NCBI RefSeq assembly: GCF_021653975.1
Contig: NZ_JAJKFK010000005.1
Location: forward strand, 531,948 to 595,947
Length of the DNA stretch: 64,000 nt
Direction of reading: 5' to 3'
From: Amycolatopsis sp. GM8
Lineage (GTDB): Bacteria > Actinomycetota > Actinomycetes > Mycobacteriales > Pseudonocardiaceae
In this document: one piece after another, positions 15,895-25,250 of the stretch
How the letters are laid out: the number at the start of each line of letters is the position of its first letter
Numbering within the stretch: the stretch's first letter is position 1
Notes under the pieces: model-generated
What the model was told of the DNA's origin: nothing
Seen by the model: only the letters and a program-made list of their open reading frames with translations
Database searches by the model: none
Program-made: the position numbers and the translations under genes

Positions 15895-17118
15895 ATGACG
15901 GAACGCACGACCTGCCTGATCGCCGGCGGCGGGCCGGCCGGGATGGTGCTGGGGCTGCTCCTGGCGAGGGCCGGGGTCGACGTGACGGTGCTGGAGAAGC
16001 ACGGCGATTTCCTGCGGGACTTCCGCGGCGACACCGTGCACCCCTCAACCCTGACGCTGATGGACGAACTGGGGCTGGGCGAGAAGTTCGCGGCGCTGCC
16101 GCAGAGCCGGTTGAACGAGGTCTCGCTCCCCACCGAGGGCGGCGCCACGCTCACGGTGGCCGATTTCCGCCTGCTGGACGTGCCGCATCCGTACGTCGCG
16201 ATGGTCCCGCAGTGGGATCTGCTCGACCTGCTCGCGGACGCCGGGCGCGACGAGCCGAACTTCCACCTGCGGATGAACACCGAGGTCATCGGCCTGCGGT
16301 ACGACAAGCGCCGGGTCGCCGGGGTGCGCTACCGGACGGCGGGCGGCGAGCTCGGGGAGATCGCCGCGGAGCTGACAGTCGGCTGCGACGGGCGCTGGTC
16401 GATCGTGCGCACGCTCGCGGGCCTGCGGCCGCACGAGTTCCCGGTGCCGATGGACACCTGGTGGTTCCGGCTGCCACGCGAAGGAGACGAGCGCGCGGCG
16501 CTCGTGCCGGGCATGCGGCGCGGCCATTTCGCGATCGTCATCCCGCGCGAGGGCTACTTCCAAATCGCCTACCTCGCCCGCAAGGGCCTGGACGCGCAGT
16601 TGCGGGCCGAGGGGCTGGACGCATTCCGCGCCCGGGTCGCCGAGGTGCTGCCGGATCTGGCCCACCAGGTCGGCAAGCTCGAGTCGATGGACGACGTCCA
16701 CGTGCTCGACGTGCGGCTCAACCTGCTGCGCCGCTGGCACGCCGACGGGCTGCTCTGCATGGGCGACGCCGCGCACGCGATGTCGCCGATCGGCGGGGTC
16801 GGCATCAACCTCGCGGTACAGGACGCGGTCGCCACGGCCCGGCTGCTCGCCGGCCCGCTGCGGGACGGCCGGGTGACCCGGCGCGACCTGGCGCGCGTGC
16901 ACCGGCGCCGCTGGCTGCCGACGAAGCTGGTGCAGGCGATCCAGCGCCTCATGCACCGCGTCATCGTGCGGCCGGCGATCGAAGGCCGCCGCAGCGGTCC
17001 GCCGAAGATGCTCGCCCGAGTGCTGGGCCTCATCCCCGGTGCGAAGCGGATCCCGGCCTACCTGATCGGGGTCGGGCTCCTGCCGGAACACGCCCCCGAA
17101 TTCGCGCGCCGACCGTAG
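15895..17118 (+). CDS. FAD-dependent monooxygenase-type oxidoreductase
   Basis: A 407-aa flavoprotein of the PHBH/UbiH class. It has the FAD dinucleotide fold IAGGGPAGMVLGLLLARAGVDVTVLEK (from residue 7), the second FAD site GDAAHAMSPIGGVGINLAVQDAVA (about residue 285), and a middle TVGCDGRWSIVR. These enzymes hydroxylate aromatics or reduce related substrates with NAD(P)H; the substrate here is unknown. ATG 15895 is preceded by a G-rich ribosome-binding site. It is divergent from gltX with 88 bp between. The tail contains a basic hydrophobic helix region, perhaps membrane-associated. Confidence 0.88.
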   Translation: MTERTTCLIAGGGPAGMVLGLLLARAGVDVTVLEKHGDFLRDFRGDTVHPSTLTLMDELGLGEKFAALPQSRLNEVSLPTEGGATLTVADFRLLDVPHPYVAMVPQWDLLDLLADAGRDEPNFHLRMNTEVIGLRYDKRRVAGVRYRTAGGELGEIAAELTVGCDGRWSIVRTLAGLRPHEFPVPMDTWWFRLPREGDERAALVPGMRRGHFAIVIPREGYFQIAYLARKGLDAQLRAEGLDAFRARVAEVLPDLAHQVGKLESMDDVHVLDVRLNLLRRWHADGLLCMGDAAHAMSPIGGVGINLAVQDAVATARLLAGPLRDGRVTRRDLARVHRRRWLPTKLVQAIQRLMHRVIVRPAIEGRRSGPPKMLARVLGLIPGAKRIPAYLIGVGLLPEHAPEFARRP

Positions 17119-17234
17119 AACTCGCCGTCCTGGGCGTCGAACTCAGGATCGCGAACGTCGGACTCGCCGTCGCGAGTGTCGGACTCGCCGTCCTGGGCGT
17201 CGGACTCGGGGTCGTGGGGGTCGGACTCGCGGTT
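17118..17234. repeat. 21-bp tandem repeat array between convergent genes
   Basis: Five full units and a 12-bp partial unit, each 21 bp: 17118-17138, 17139-17159, 17160-17180, 17181-17201, 17202-17222, then 17223-17234. Units start GGACTC or GAACTC and end GTC; units 1 and 4 differ at one base. The array begins at the last base of the monooxygenase stop and runs into the methyltransferase stop codon. No hairpin-type terminator is seen. A second 21-bp array lies at 46315-46440. Confidence 0.85.
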
Positions 17235-17988
17235 ACCAGGTGGAGGCGATCTTGCGGCGCAGGCGCGTCGGGAGCAGCGGCGGCGGGGTGCGGACCTTCT
17301 CCTCGCCCACCACCTGGAACAGGCCGCGGCGGTCGGTCATGTCACCGCGACCGCTGGGGTGGCGGCCGAACAGGCCGATCAGCGCGAGCCGGGTGCCGGT
17401 CTCGTCCGCCCATTCGGTCAGCGCGCGCATTTCGGCCGGGTCCTCGCCGAGCAGCTCGTCGAACAGCAGCAGGCTGCCCGGGCGCAGCAGCGGGGTCAGC
17501 CACTTCAGCGCGGTGACGGTGGAGCTGTACAGGTCGGCGTCGAGGTGCGCGAGGCTGACCGTGCCGACCTCCTTCGCCAGCTCCGGTGTGAGGGTGTCGT
17601 CGAAGTAGCCCTTGACGATCCGCACGCCGGTCAGCCGCGGCACGGCGGTCTTGAACGTGCCGGCCTTGAGGTGCTCGTAGTCCTCGGCGAGCCCTTCGAA
17701 CGAGTCGCAGGCGAAGATCCGCTTGCGCCGTCCCGGATTCCACACCCGGGCGTTCCACAGCTCGTCACGGATGACCCGCGTCGAATGGCCCTGCCAGGTG
17801 CCGAACTCGACGATGTTCCCGGGAACATCGCGGGAGATCGCCACGGACATCTCGAGGACCTGGGCCCGGGTGGGATATGCGATGTGTCCCTTTCCGGTCG
17901 CCCAGTCACCGGGCTCGCCCACGACCAGGGAATTCAGGAAGTCCGACGTACGCTCGGGAATCGTCACGGGCGCGAGCTTAGAGGACAA
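17233..17988 (-). CDS. TylF-like class I SAM methyltransferase
   Basis: A 251-aa protein like the TylF/MycF macrocin O-methyltransferase family. IVEFGTWQGHSTRVI (about residue 59) is the SAM-binding loop, DSFEGLAED follows beta-2, and LAHLDADLYSSTVTALKWL (about residue 146) carries the metal-binding Asp typical of TylF-like enzymes. Relatives methylate sugar hydroxyls in secondary metabolites, but no biosynthetic cluster is present here. The start is uncertain: TTG at 17986-17988 or GTG at 17965-17967, neither with a strong ribosome-binding site. Confidence 0.82.
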   Translation of the reverse strand: MSSKLAPVTIPERTSDFLNSLVVGEPGDWATGKGHIAYPTRAQVLEMSVAISRDVPGNIVEFGTWQGHSTRVIRDELWNARVWNPGRRKRIFACDSFEGLAEDYEHLKAGTFKTAVPRLTGVRIVKGYFDDTLTPELAKEVGTVSLAHLDADLYSSTVTALKWLTPLLRPGSLLLFDELLGEDPAEMRALTEWADETGTRLALIGLFGRHPSGRGDMTDRRGLFQVVGEEKVRTPPPLLPTRLRRKIASTW

Positions 17989-18034
17989 GCCGATCGGGCG
18001 GGCGCCGGGTGCGTGTTCGGAATCCGACGATGCG

Positions 18035-18793
18035 TTATGCCTTCTGGGCCGGGTTCGTCAGCGTGCCGATGCCCTCGATCGTGATCGACACGGACTGGCC
18101 GTCGGTCATCGGGCCGACGCCCTCGGGGGTGCCGGTGAGGATCACGTCACCGGGCAGCAGCGTCATCACGCCGGACACGAACTCGACCAGCTCGGGGATC
18201 TTGTGGATCAGCAGCGAGGTGCGCGAGTTCTGCTTGACCTCACCGTTCAGCTCGGTCCGCAGCGCGAGGTCCGAGGCGTCGATCGAGGTCTCGATCCACG
18301 GGCCGAGCGGGCAGAACGTGTCGTAACCCTTGGCCCGGCCCCACTGCCCGTCGGCCTTCTGCAGATCGCGGGCGCTGACGTCGTTGGCGATCGTGTAACC
18401 GAGGATGACGCTCGCGGCACGCGCGGCCGGCACGTTCTTCACCGGCTGGCCGATCACGATCGCGAGCTCGCCCTCGAAGTCGACCCGCTCGGACTCGGCG
18501 GGCAGCTTGATGGCCGCGTTCGGGCCGATCACACTCGTCGACGGCTTGAGGAAGGTCATCGGCGAGGCGGGCACCTCGTTGCCGAACTCCGCCGCGTGCG
18601 CCGCGTAGTTCCGCCCGACCGCGATCACCTTCGACGGCAGGATCGGGGCGAGCAGCCGGACGTCGGCCAGTGGCCAGCGCTTACCGGTGAAGTTGGGGTT
18701 GCCGAAGGGATGTTCCGCGATCTCGAGGACCTCGTCCCCTTCGATCGACGCGAACGCGACACCACCGGCATGAGCAATCCGAGCTAACCGCAC
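18035..18793 (-). CDS. Fumarylacetoacetate hydrolase-family protein
   Basis: A 252-aa FAH-fold enzyme. Typical segments are VIAVGRNYAAHAAEFG (about residue 57), FLKPSTSVIGP, and the metal ligands in VDFEGELAIVIG (about residue 103) with YTIANDVSARDLQ. The C-terminus LLPGDVILTGTPEGVGP is the family signature. Members cleave or decarboxylate diketo acids, such as acylpyruvates or 2-oxo-hept-3-ene-dioates. It lies 23 bp upstream... of the methyltransferase side and just after cimA on the same strand, so cotranscription with cimA is possible. Start GTG 18793. Confidence 0.9.
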   Translation of the reverse strand: MRLARIAHAGGVAFASIEGDEVLEIAEHPFGNPNFTGKRWPLADVRLLAPILPSKVIAVGRNYAAHAAEFGNEVPASPMTFLKPSTSVIGPNAAIKLPAESERVDFEGELAIVIGQPVKNVPAARAASVILGYTIANDVSARDLQKADGQWGRAKGYDTFCPLGPWIETSIDASDLALRTELNGEVKQNSRTSLLIHKIPELVEFVSGVMTLLPGDVILTGTPEGVGPMTDGQSVSITIEGIGTLTNPAQKA

Positions 18794-18815
18794 GAACCCA
18801 CCCTAGCAACAAAGC

Positions 18816-20420
18816 TCAGCCGCGCAGGTTCTTGTGCACCAGGGCGTCGCACATCGCGAGCCAGCTGGCCTCCACGATGTTGGGGTGCACGCCGACCGTC
18901 GTCCACTCGCGATCGCCGTCGCTGGACTGCAGCAGCACGCGCGTGGTCGCGTCCGTGCCGGGGTGCCCGGCGAGAATGCGCACCTTGTAGTCGGCCAGCT
19001 CCACAGTGTCCAACCAGGACAGATACGGCAGCAAAGCCTTGCGCAGCGCGGCATCCAGCGCGTGCACCGGGCCGTTGCCCTCCGCGGTCTGGATCACCCG
19101 CTCGCCCTTGACGTGCACCTTGACGGTCGCCTCGGAGATCACCTCGCCGTCGCCGCGGTGGTCCAGGACCACCCGGTAGGACTCCAAAGTGAACGGTGTG
19201 TCGTCGAGGCTCTCCCCGGCTTCCTTGCGCAGCAACAACTCCAGCGAAGCGTCGGCGGCCTCGAAGGACCAGCCCTCGGCCTCCAGCCGCTTCACCTTGG
19301 CCACGGCGCTGGTGAGCGCCTCAGGCCGGCCGGCAAGGTCCACCCCGAGCTCACGTCCCTTGAGCTCCAGGCTGGCCCTGCCGGCCATCTCGGTGACCAG
19401 GACCCGCATGTCGTTGCCGACGGTCGATGGATCGATGTGGTTGTACAACAACGGATCCACCTTGATCGCGCTCGCGTGCAGCCCCGCCTTGTGGGCGAAG
19501 GCCGATGCCCCGACGTAGGCCTGGTGGGTGTCGGGGGCGATGTTCGCGATTTCGGCAAGGGCATGGGAGACGCGGGTCAGCTCGGCGGGTCCACCGGTCG
19601 GGAGGACCGCCATCCCGAGCTTGGCCACGAGGTTTCCCGTCACGGCGAACAGATCGGCGTTGCCGGCCCGCTCCCCGTAACCGTTCGCGGTGCACTGCAC
19701 ATGTGTCGCGCCGGCCTGTACCGCCGCGATGCTGTTGGCCACCGCGCAGGACGTGTCGTCCTGGCAGTGGATACCGAGCCGGAAACCGGTGCGCGCCTTG
19801 ACTTCGCGCACCGTCTCGGCGAGATCGAGCGGCAGCTGGCCGCCGTTGGTGTCGCACAGCACGACCACGTCGGCACCGGCGTTCGCACCGGCGTCGAGGA
19901 CGCGCAGCGCGGTGTCCGGGTCGTAGCCGTAACCGTCGAAGAAGTGTTCCGCGTCAAGGAAAACCCGCCGTCCCTCGCGGACGAGGAACGAGACGGTGTC
20001 GGAGACCATCGCACACGCCTCGTCGACGTCGACCCGGAGCGCGCGCTCGATGTGGCGGCGGTCGGACTTCGCGACAAGCGTCACGACCGGAGTCCGCGCG
20101 TCGAGCAGGGCCCGCACCTGTGCGTCGTTTTCCGCTGTGTTGCCGGCTTTCCGGGTGGCGCCGAACGCGACGAGTACCGCGTGCCGCAAGGAAAGTTCGC
20201 CGGCGGCGGCCCGCGCGAAGAATTCGGTGTCCTTGGGCAATGCGCCCGGCCAGCCACCTTCGATGAAGCCCACGCCCAATTCGTCGAGGAGCCGGGCGAC
20301 CGCGAGCTTGTCGGTCACCGAGTACGAGATCCCCTCGCGCTGCGCGCCGTCGCGCAGGGTCGTGTCGTAGAGGTGGAACTCGTCGCCGAGTGGGGTACCG
20401 GCGGGCTCGGTGCGGATCAC
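18816..20420 (-). CDS. cimA: (R)-citramalate synthase
   Basis: A 534-aa DRE-TIM aldolase-type enzyme that condenses pyruvate and acetyl-CoA to citramalate, feeding 2-oxobutyrate and so isoleucine without threonine. YDTTLRDGAQREG (about residue 18) is the catalytic strand, GIHCQDDTSCAVANSIAAV the middle region, and AFAHKAGLHASAI the HxH metal motif; a C-terminal LeuA-type regulatory domain follows from about residue 395. Alpha-isopropylmalate synthases are close relatives, but the length, the leuB partner and the Ile-rich attenuator upstream favour CimA. Start GTG 20420 has GAGGAGA upstream. Confidence 0.9.
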   Translation of the reverse strand: MIRTEPAGTPLGDEFHLYDTTLRDGAQREGISYSVTDKLAVARLLDELGVGFIEGGWPGALPKDTEFFARAAAGELSLRHAVLVAFGATRKAGNTAENDAQVRALLDARTPVVTLVAKSDRRHIERALRVDVDEACAMVSDTVSFLVREGRRVFLDAEHFFDGYGYDPDTALRVLDAGANAGADVVVLCDTNGGQLPLDLAETVREVKARTGFRLGIHCQDDTSCAVANSIAAVQAGATHVQCTANGYGERAGNADLFAVTGNLVAKLGMAVLPTGGPAELTRVSHALAEIANIAPDTHQAYVGASAFAHKAGLHASAIKVDPLLYNHIDPSTVGNDMRVLVTEMAGRASLELKGRELGVDLAGRPEALTSAVAKVKRLEAEGWSFEAADASLELLLRKEAGESLDDTPFTLESYRVVLDHRGDGEVISEATVKVHVKGERVIQTAEGNGPVHALDAALRKALLPYLSWLDTVELADYKVRILAGHPGTDATTRVLLQSSDGDREWTTVGVHPNIVEASWLAMCDALVHKNLRG

Positions 20421-20451
20421 GATCGTCTCCTCGAACTGCTTGAAGGCAAAG

Positions 20452-20480
20452 AAAAAACCTCCCGCAGGGTGCGAGAGGTT
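20452..20480 (-). terminator. Attenuator terminator upstream of cimA
   Basis: On the minus strand, AACCTCTCGC and GCGGGAGGTT pair round ACCCT (one mismatch) and run straight into TTTTTT (20452-20457). It lies 26 bp downstream of the leader peptide stop and 32 bp before cimA, the classic place for an attenuator. Confidence 0.85.
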
Positions 20481-20481
20481 T

Positions 20482-20518
20482 GCGCGCCGGTGTCCGATGC
20501 GGACACTACCCGGCGCGC
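20482..20518 (-). promoter_or_regulatory. Pause/antiterminator hairpin of the cimA attenuator
   Basis: A strong hairpin joins GCGCGCCGG (20482-20490) with CCGGCGCGC (20510-20518) and, inside, GTGTCCG with CGGACAC round a 3-nt loop; a short bulge separates the two stems. It overlaps the last codons of the leader peptide, so ribosome position there could control whether it forms. Confidence 0.65.
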
Positions 20519-20550
20519 CTGCCGATAATGATCACGGCGTACGAAGTCAT
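20506..20550 (-). CDS. cimA leader peptide with Val-Ile-Ile-Ile
   Basis: A 14-codon frame, MTSYAVIIIGRRAG, opens at ATG 20548-20550 and stops at TAG 20506-20508, between leuB and cimA. Its Val and three consecutive Ile codons (GTG ATC ATT ATC) lie just ahead of two competing hairpins, as in amino-acid attenuators. When Ile-tRNA is scarce the ribosome should stall on the Ile run and let transcription enter cimA. A weak promoter (TTCCGC, 17 bp, CATAGT) would place the transcript start at or next to the ATG, making the leader nearly leaderless; no ribosome-binding site is visible. Confidence 0.75.
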   Translation of the reverse strand: MTSYAVIIIGRRAG

Positions 20551-20605
20551 GAATCCACTATGCCACACACACGCCGGGCGCGGAACCCGGCGGGTGCGCG
20601 GAAAC

Positions 20606-21649
20606 TCAGGCGGCGGGGCGGGTGTTGGAAGAGACGAGCGCGGCGAGCCGGTCGCCGATCGCGTGCGTCGAACCGGGATTCGCCTGGTCACGGGTGGCCA
20701 GGTCGAAGGCGACCGACGCCTCGATCCGGCGGGCCGCCTCACGCTGGCCGACGTGGTCCAGCAGCAGCGAGACCGACAGCACAGCGGCGGTCGGGTCGGC
20801 CAGGCCCTGGCCCGCGATGTCCGGCGCGCTGCCGTGCACCGGCTCGAACATGCTCGGGTTGCGGCGGGTGATGTCGAGGTTTCCGCTGGCCGCGAGCCCG
20901 ATGCCGCCGGTGACCGCGGCGGCCAGGTCGGTGATGATGTCGCCGAAGAGGTTGTCGGTGACGATCACGTCGAACCGTGACGGGTCGGTCACCAGGTGAA
21001 TCGTCGCGGCGTCGATATGCGAGTACGCGACGGTGACGTCGGGGTGCTCGAGCGAGACCTCTTCGACGATCCGCGACCACAGCGAACCGGCGTGCAGCAG
21101 CACGTTCGTCTTGTGCACCAGCGTCAGGTGCTTGCGCGGGCGCTCCTCCGCGCGGTTGAACGCGTCGGCGACGACCCGGCGGATCCCGAACGCGGTGTTG
21201 ACGCTGACCTCGGTCGCGATCTCGTGCTCGGTGTCCTTGCGCAGCAGGCCGCCGTTGCCCGCGTACAGCCCTTCGGTGCCTTCGCGGACGACGAGCATGT
21301 CGATCTCGGTGGAGCTGTCGGCGAGCGGGCCGCGCACCCCCGGGTACAGCCGCGCCGGCCGCAGGTTGACGTGGTGGTCGAGCTCGAACCGCAGGCGCAG
21401 CAGCAGGCCGCGCTCCAGGATGCCGCTCGGCACGCTCGGATCGCCGACTGCGCCGAGCAGGATCGCGTCCTGCTGGCGCAGCTCGCCGAGCACGGACTCG
21501 GGCAGCAGTTCCCCGGTCGAGTGCCAGCGGGCGGCACCCAGGTCGTAGGTAGTGGTTTCCACACCAGGCGCGACTTCGGCCAGTACCTTGAGCGCCTCGG
21601 AGATCACTTCAGGTCCGATCCCATCTCCTGGGATCACCGCGAGTCGCAT
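20606..21649 (-). CDS. leuB: 3-isopropylmalate dehydrogenase
   Basis: A 347-aa enzyme that oxidatively decarboxylates 3-isopropylmalate in leucine synthesis. In the citramalate route the same enzyme type can act on methylmalate, which fits its position before cimA. Family motifs are [13 protein letters not shown] at the start, the substrate segment [17 protein letters not shown] (about residue 81), and [25 protein letters not shown] (about residue 236). It has the short actinobacterial form. ATG 21649 has GGAGG nine bases upstream. Confidence 0.95.
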   Translation of the reverse strand: MRLAVIPGDGIGPEVISEALKVLAEVAPGVETTTYDLGAARWHSTGELLPESVLGELRQQDAILLGAVGDPSVPSGILERGLLLRLRFELDHHVNLRPARLYPGVRGPLADSSTEIDMLVVREGTEGLYAGNGGLLRKDTEHEIATEVSVNTAFGIRRVVADAFNRAEERPRKHLTLVHKTNVLLHAGSLWSRIVEEVSLEHPDVTVAYSHIDAATIHLVTDPSRFDVIVTDNLFGDIITDLAAAVTGGIGLAASGNLDITRRNPSMFEPVHGSAPDIAGQGLADPTAAVLSVSLLLDHVGQREAARRIEASVAFDLATRDQANPGSTHAIGDRLAALVSSNTRPAA

Positions 21650-21812
21650 CCAGACACCTCCGTCGACCAGTGCGGTGAGGTCCGTCGAGCCCCATTCGCA
21701 CGAAAACTGCTGCGACGGGGAGGTTACCGGGCGTTGCCAATCAGTCGAAGCGGCACCACCCTTATGCCGTAACTTCCCACGGCACGAGACACTCGAACGG
21801 GTGGGTGAAGGG

Positions 21813-21828
21813 ACGCCCCAACGGGCGT
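21813..21828 (-). terminator. Possible terminator after the subtilisin-like gene
   Basis: ACGCCC (21813-21818) and GGGCGT (21823-21828) form a short GC stem 22 bp past the protease stop, within a larger imperfect GGGGCGCC/GGCGTCCC pairing. There is no T tract, so it is a weak call. Confidence 0.35.
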
Positions 21829-21849
21829 GCGGCGCCCCTCCACACCGAC

Positions 21850-24800
21850 TCAGCGCAAATTGATCACCTGTGCGCGCGACCCCGTCCCGTTGTGGTGCTC
21901 GATCGCGAGCAGGCCGTCGCCGGTGTCCGCCGCCGCGGCCGCCGGGTTGCGGGTGACCAGCAGCTGGCCGCCCGGTTTCGCGGTGTACACCAGCGCCGGG
22001 CCGCCCGAGCCCTGGATGGTGTAACCGGGCGCGAGCGGATCGAACGACAACGGCGTGCTCACCGCGTCGATGATCGAGTTCGGGCTGCCCGGCGCCGGGT
22101 AGTAACCGGCCACGCCGACGGTGTAGCTGATCCGGTGGCTCGCGGCCGCCGGGTCGATACCGAGCGCGGTGAGGCTGACCGGCAGCACCACCACGTTCGT
22201 GTCGAACACGTTCGTGTCCACATCACCGAGCTGGCCGTTCACCGCCGCCAGGCCCACCGACGGTTCACCGGCGACGTTCAGGTTCACCGTGTTGACCAGC
22301 AGCACGTCCGTGCCGGTCGCCTTCGTGACGTAGCTTTCGAAGTCCGGCCGGCCGTCCCCCGTGGTGTCGATGTCGACGAACGGGATCGTGTTGCTGCCCA
22401 GGTTCGCCCAGTCGCTCCAGGTCGCGATGCCGAACGCGAGCAGCGCGTCCTGCGGCGAGCCCGCCTGCTTCGCCGCCGGAGCCGTCGAAGCGACGCCGAC
22501 GTAGTGCAGGTCGCCACCCTTGGCGGTGCCGTTGATCGTGCAGCCCTCGGTGAGATCGCCGCGGCACGGCGGCAGCTTGGGCGAGGTCGCCTGCAGCTCC
22601 AGCACGCTGATCAGCGACTGGTACCGCTGGCTGCCGCTGCCCTGGTCCAGACCACGACCGGACAGCCCGAGCACGGCCTGGTCACCGCTGAAGCCCAGCG
22701 AGTTCGGCACGGTGATCGCGGAAACCGGCTTCGGCGCCGCGTAGACCGGCACCCGCAGCGGGACGGCCCCGGCGAGCGGGGTGAACACGACGCGGCCCGA
22801 GGCGTCGGCGAGGAACTGCCGGGCAAGGTCCGCCTGCGCGGTCTGCATCGTCGGGTCGATGATCTTGCGCAGCGCGGCCGGGTCGGTGATCTTCAGCGTG
22901 ACCCGGACGAGCCCGGTCGCGTGCGGCACCAGCCGCACCGAGCTGGTGGACAGCGTGTACTGCACGCCGGGCAGCTGGTCGATCACCTGGTAGGCCACGT
23001 GGAAGTTGACCGCACGGTTGCCCTTGTTGACGACCTTGATCGTCTTGGTCAGCGACAGCGGCTTGCCCGCCTCGACCGTGCCGAAGCCGACGCTCACGGT
23101 GCCCGGGTCGTCGCTGACATAGGCCAGCACGGACGTGTCGAGCGCGGCCTTCGCGTCCAGCCGGCCGACGCCGACCCGTTGCGGCGCATACGTTTTCCCG
23201 CCCGCGGTGACGTCGTGGCCCGCCGTGTTCATCAGCGCGGCCTTGACCTCTTCCACCGTCCAGTCCCGATGCGCCTGGCGCACCAGGGCCGCGATGCCGG
23301 AGGTGTGCGGCGCGGCCATCGACGTGCCCGAGAGCACGGTCCGGTCGTTGCCGCTGCCGCGGAACGCCGACGAGATCGTGTCACCCGGCGCCGCCAGGTC
23401 CGGCTTCACCGCCGGGCCGCGCACACCGCGCGAGGTGAAGGAACTCGGCGAGTCCACAATGGACTGGTCGAAGGTCTGCAGGCTCGCCCGGCCGGCACCG
23501 TAGAGGCGGAGGGTCAGCGTGCCCGCGTCGAGCGCGGGCCGCACGGCCGTGGTCGCGGAGGCGGTGAACTGGAACATCGGGATGGCCGCGTTGCCCGCGA
23601 TCCCGGCCGCGAAATGCTCCACACCGGACGAAAGCAGCACAGCCTTCGCCCCGGCCGCCTGCGCGTTGTTCGCCCGCGCGGCCGAACCGCAGGCGCGGGT
23701 CGCGTCGTTGTCGTCCCATTCGAGCCAGGCGTACTTGCCCGCCACGGCGGCCTTGTCGGCGGCGCTGTAGGCAGCACAGCCGTCGGCGTTCGCCGTGGAC
23801 AGCTTCACCACGGAATTCGTCGCGTCGAGCGTGTCGTACCCGGTGTAGCTCTGGCTGTACTGACCGCCCTTGCGGCCCGCGAGGTTCGCGGGCGCCGTGA
23901 CGTCGGCGGCGTCGCGCAGCACGGAGGCGTCGCGGGTGCTCGCCACGGTGAGCGCCTCGGGCGTGTTGCCCGGCGAACCGCCCACGTCGAACAGATCGCC
24001 ACCGTTGCCGGCGGAGATCACCGACAGCACGCCATTTTTCGCGAGCTTGCGCACGAACAGCGAGTCCGGGTCGTCGGGCGCGCCGAAGTCACTGCCCAGC
24101 GACAGGTTCACGATGTCGAGGTGATCGGAGAAATCGCCGTCACCATTGGGATCCAGCGCCCAGTCCAGCGCCTGCGAGGTGACGTTCGTCGACCCCTCGC
24201 AGCCGAACACCTTGATCGCGTACAGCAGCGACTTCGGCGCCGTGCCGGGGCCGACCCGCATGGCGCCCAGCGAGTCGGCGGTCAGCTTCGCGTAGTCGCC
24301 GGTGAAGGTCTTCCCGTCCGCGCCGACGCCGAAGCCGCCGATGGTGCCGGCGACGTGCGTGCCGTGCTCGCCACAGGCCAGCGGGTTGGGGTCGGGCACC
24401 GGGTCGGGGGAACCCGACGTGCCCGCTGAGTCGTAGTCGTCGCCGACGAGGTCGGTGCCACCGGCGACCTTGGCCGACGGGAACAACGGGGTCGGCTTCG
24501 TCCGATCGACCGACTGGTACGCCTCTTTCGTGCCGGGGCCACCGAAGTCGGCGTGCGTGTAGTCGATGCCGTCGTCGATCACGCCGACCTTGACGCCGTC
24601 ACCGAACCGGCCCGTCTGCTGCCACGCGGTGAGCGTGTTGGTCAGCTGCGCGGCGCTGGTGTTCTCGCGCTTCTTCGGCACGACCGTCCGGACGGCCACG
24701 ACGTCCGGACGCTGCGCGATCTCCCGGATCTTCGCCGCGTCCGCCGTGACGACCACACCGGAAATCGCGTTCGAAGTCTGGAAAAGCTTCTTGGTGCCCG

Positions 24801-25149
24801 CGTCGAGCGAGCGCAATTGGCCGAGCACCGCGTTCACCGCTCCGGTGACGCCGGCCTTGGCGGAATTGGCCGCCTGCTTGGCTTTCTCGGTGCCACTCCC
24901 CTTCGCCTGCTCGGCGTTGAAGGCGTCGACCGCCGGCTGTGGTGCCAGTTCGATGAACGCCGTCGTCGTGCCGTGCGCGGCCGTGATGCGCTGGGACAGC
25001 TTGCCCACGAGGCCGGTCGCGTCCACCTTCGCGGTGGGAAGACCGGGCGCGAGCGCGTCCTCGGGTGCCGCACTGGCCGTGCCGACGACCGCGGCCGTCA
25101 AGGCGATGGCGAAAACGGCCGCGGAAGACCGCCGGGCCCAGGTTCTCAT
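21850..25149 (-). CDS. Secreted subtilisin-like (S8) serine protease
   Basis: A 1099-aa extracellular protease. Residues 1-28 are a signal peptide ending TASA-AP. A propeptide-like region (about 35-160) precedes the catalytic domain, where the Asp is in [15 protein letters not shown], the His in [11 protein letters not shown], and the Ser in [14 protein letters not shown] protease-associated-type insert ([21 protein letters not shown] and following) lies between His and Ser. The long C-terminal part (about residues 690-1099) is beta-rich and contains Cys pairs, suited to substrate or wall binding. It stands alone, 101 bp downstream of serA. The physiological substrate is unknown. Confidence 0.93.
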   Translation of the reverse strand: MRTWARRSSAAVFAIALTAAVVGTASAAPEDALAPGLPTAKVDATGLVGKLSQRITAAHGTTTAFIELAPQPAVDAFNAEQAKGSGTEKAKQAANSAKAGVTGAVNAVLGQLRSLDAGTKKLFQTSNAISGVVVTADAAKIREIAQRPDVVAVRTVVPKKRENTSAAQLTNTLTAWQQTGRFGDGVKVGVIDDGIDYTHADFGGPGTKEAYQSVDRTKPTPLFPSAKVAGGTDLVGDDYDSAGTSGSPDPVPDPNPLACGEHGTHVAGTIGGFGVGADGKTFTGDYAKLTADSLGAMRVGPGTAPKSLLYAIKVFGCEGSTNVTSQALDWALDPNGDGDFSDHLDIVNLSLGSDFGAPDDPDSLFVRKLAKNGVLSVISAGNGGDLFDVGGSPGNTPEALTVASTRDASVLRDAADVTAPANLAGRKGGQYSQSYTGYDTLDATNSVVKLSTANADGCAAYSAADKAAVAGKYAWLEWDDNDATRACGSAARANNAQAAGAKAVLLSSGVEHFAAGIAGNAAIPMFQFTASATTAVRPALDAGTLTLRLYGAGRASLQTFDQSIVDSPSSFTSRGVRGPAVKPDLAAPGDTISSAFRGSGNDRTVLSGTSMAAPHTSGIAALVRQAHRDWTVEEVKAALMNTAGHDVTAGGKTYAPQRVGVGRLDAKAALDTSVLAYVSDDPGTVSVGFGTVEAGKPLSLTKTIKVVNKGNRAVNFHVAYQVIDQLPGVQYTLSTSSVRLVPHATGLVRVTLKITDPAALRKIIDPTMQTAQADLARQFLADASGRVVFTPLAGAVPLRVPVYAAPKPVSAITVPNSLGFSGDQAVLGLSGRGLDQGSGSQRYQSLISVLELQATSPKLPPCRGDLTEGCTINGTAKGGDLHYVGVASTAPAAKQAGSPQDALLAFGIATWSDWANLGSNTIPFVDIDTTGDGRPDFESYVTKATGTDVLLVNTVNLNVAGEPSVGLAAVNGQLGDVDTNVFDTNVVVLPVSLTALGIDPAAASHRISYTVGVAGYYPAPGSPNSIIDAVSTPLSFDPLAPGYTIQGSGGPALVYTAKPGGQLLVTRNPAAAAADTGDGLLAIEHHNGTGSRAQVINLR

Positions 25150-25250
25150 CCGAGTCCTCTCCTGATCATGGCGAGGCAGCGAACTTAACCCGGAACCCGG
25201 CGGCCTTCTAGGGCGAAATGGAGGAATCCGACTTTTGTTGGGGAACCGTG

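Noticed and set aside
17118..17234. CRISPR array
   Set aside because: Units are contiguous 21-bp repeats without unique spacers, and no cas genes are present anywhere in the window.
18834..20528. 564-codon frame opposite cimA
   Set aside because: Antisense shadow; cimA has all family motifs and this frame has none.
21805..24429. 874-codon frame opposite the subtilisin-like protease
   Set aside because: Arg/His/Val-rich antisense shadow with no motifs; the protease strand has signal peptide and complete catalytic triad.
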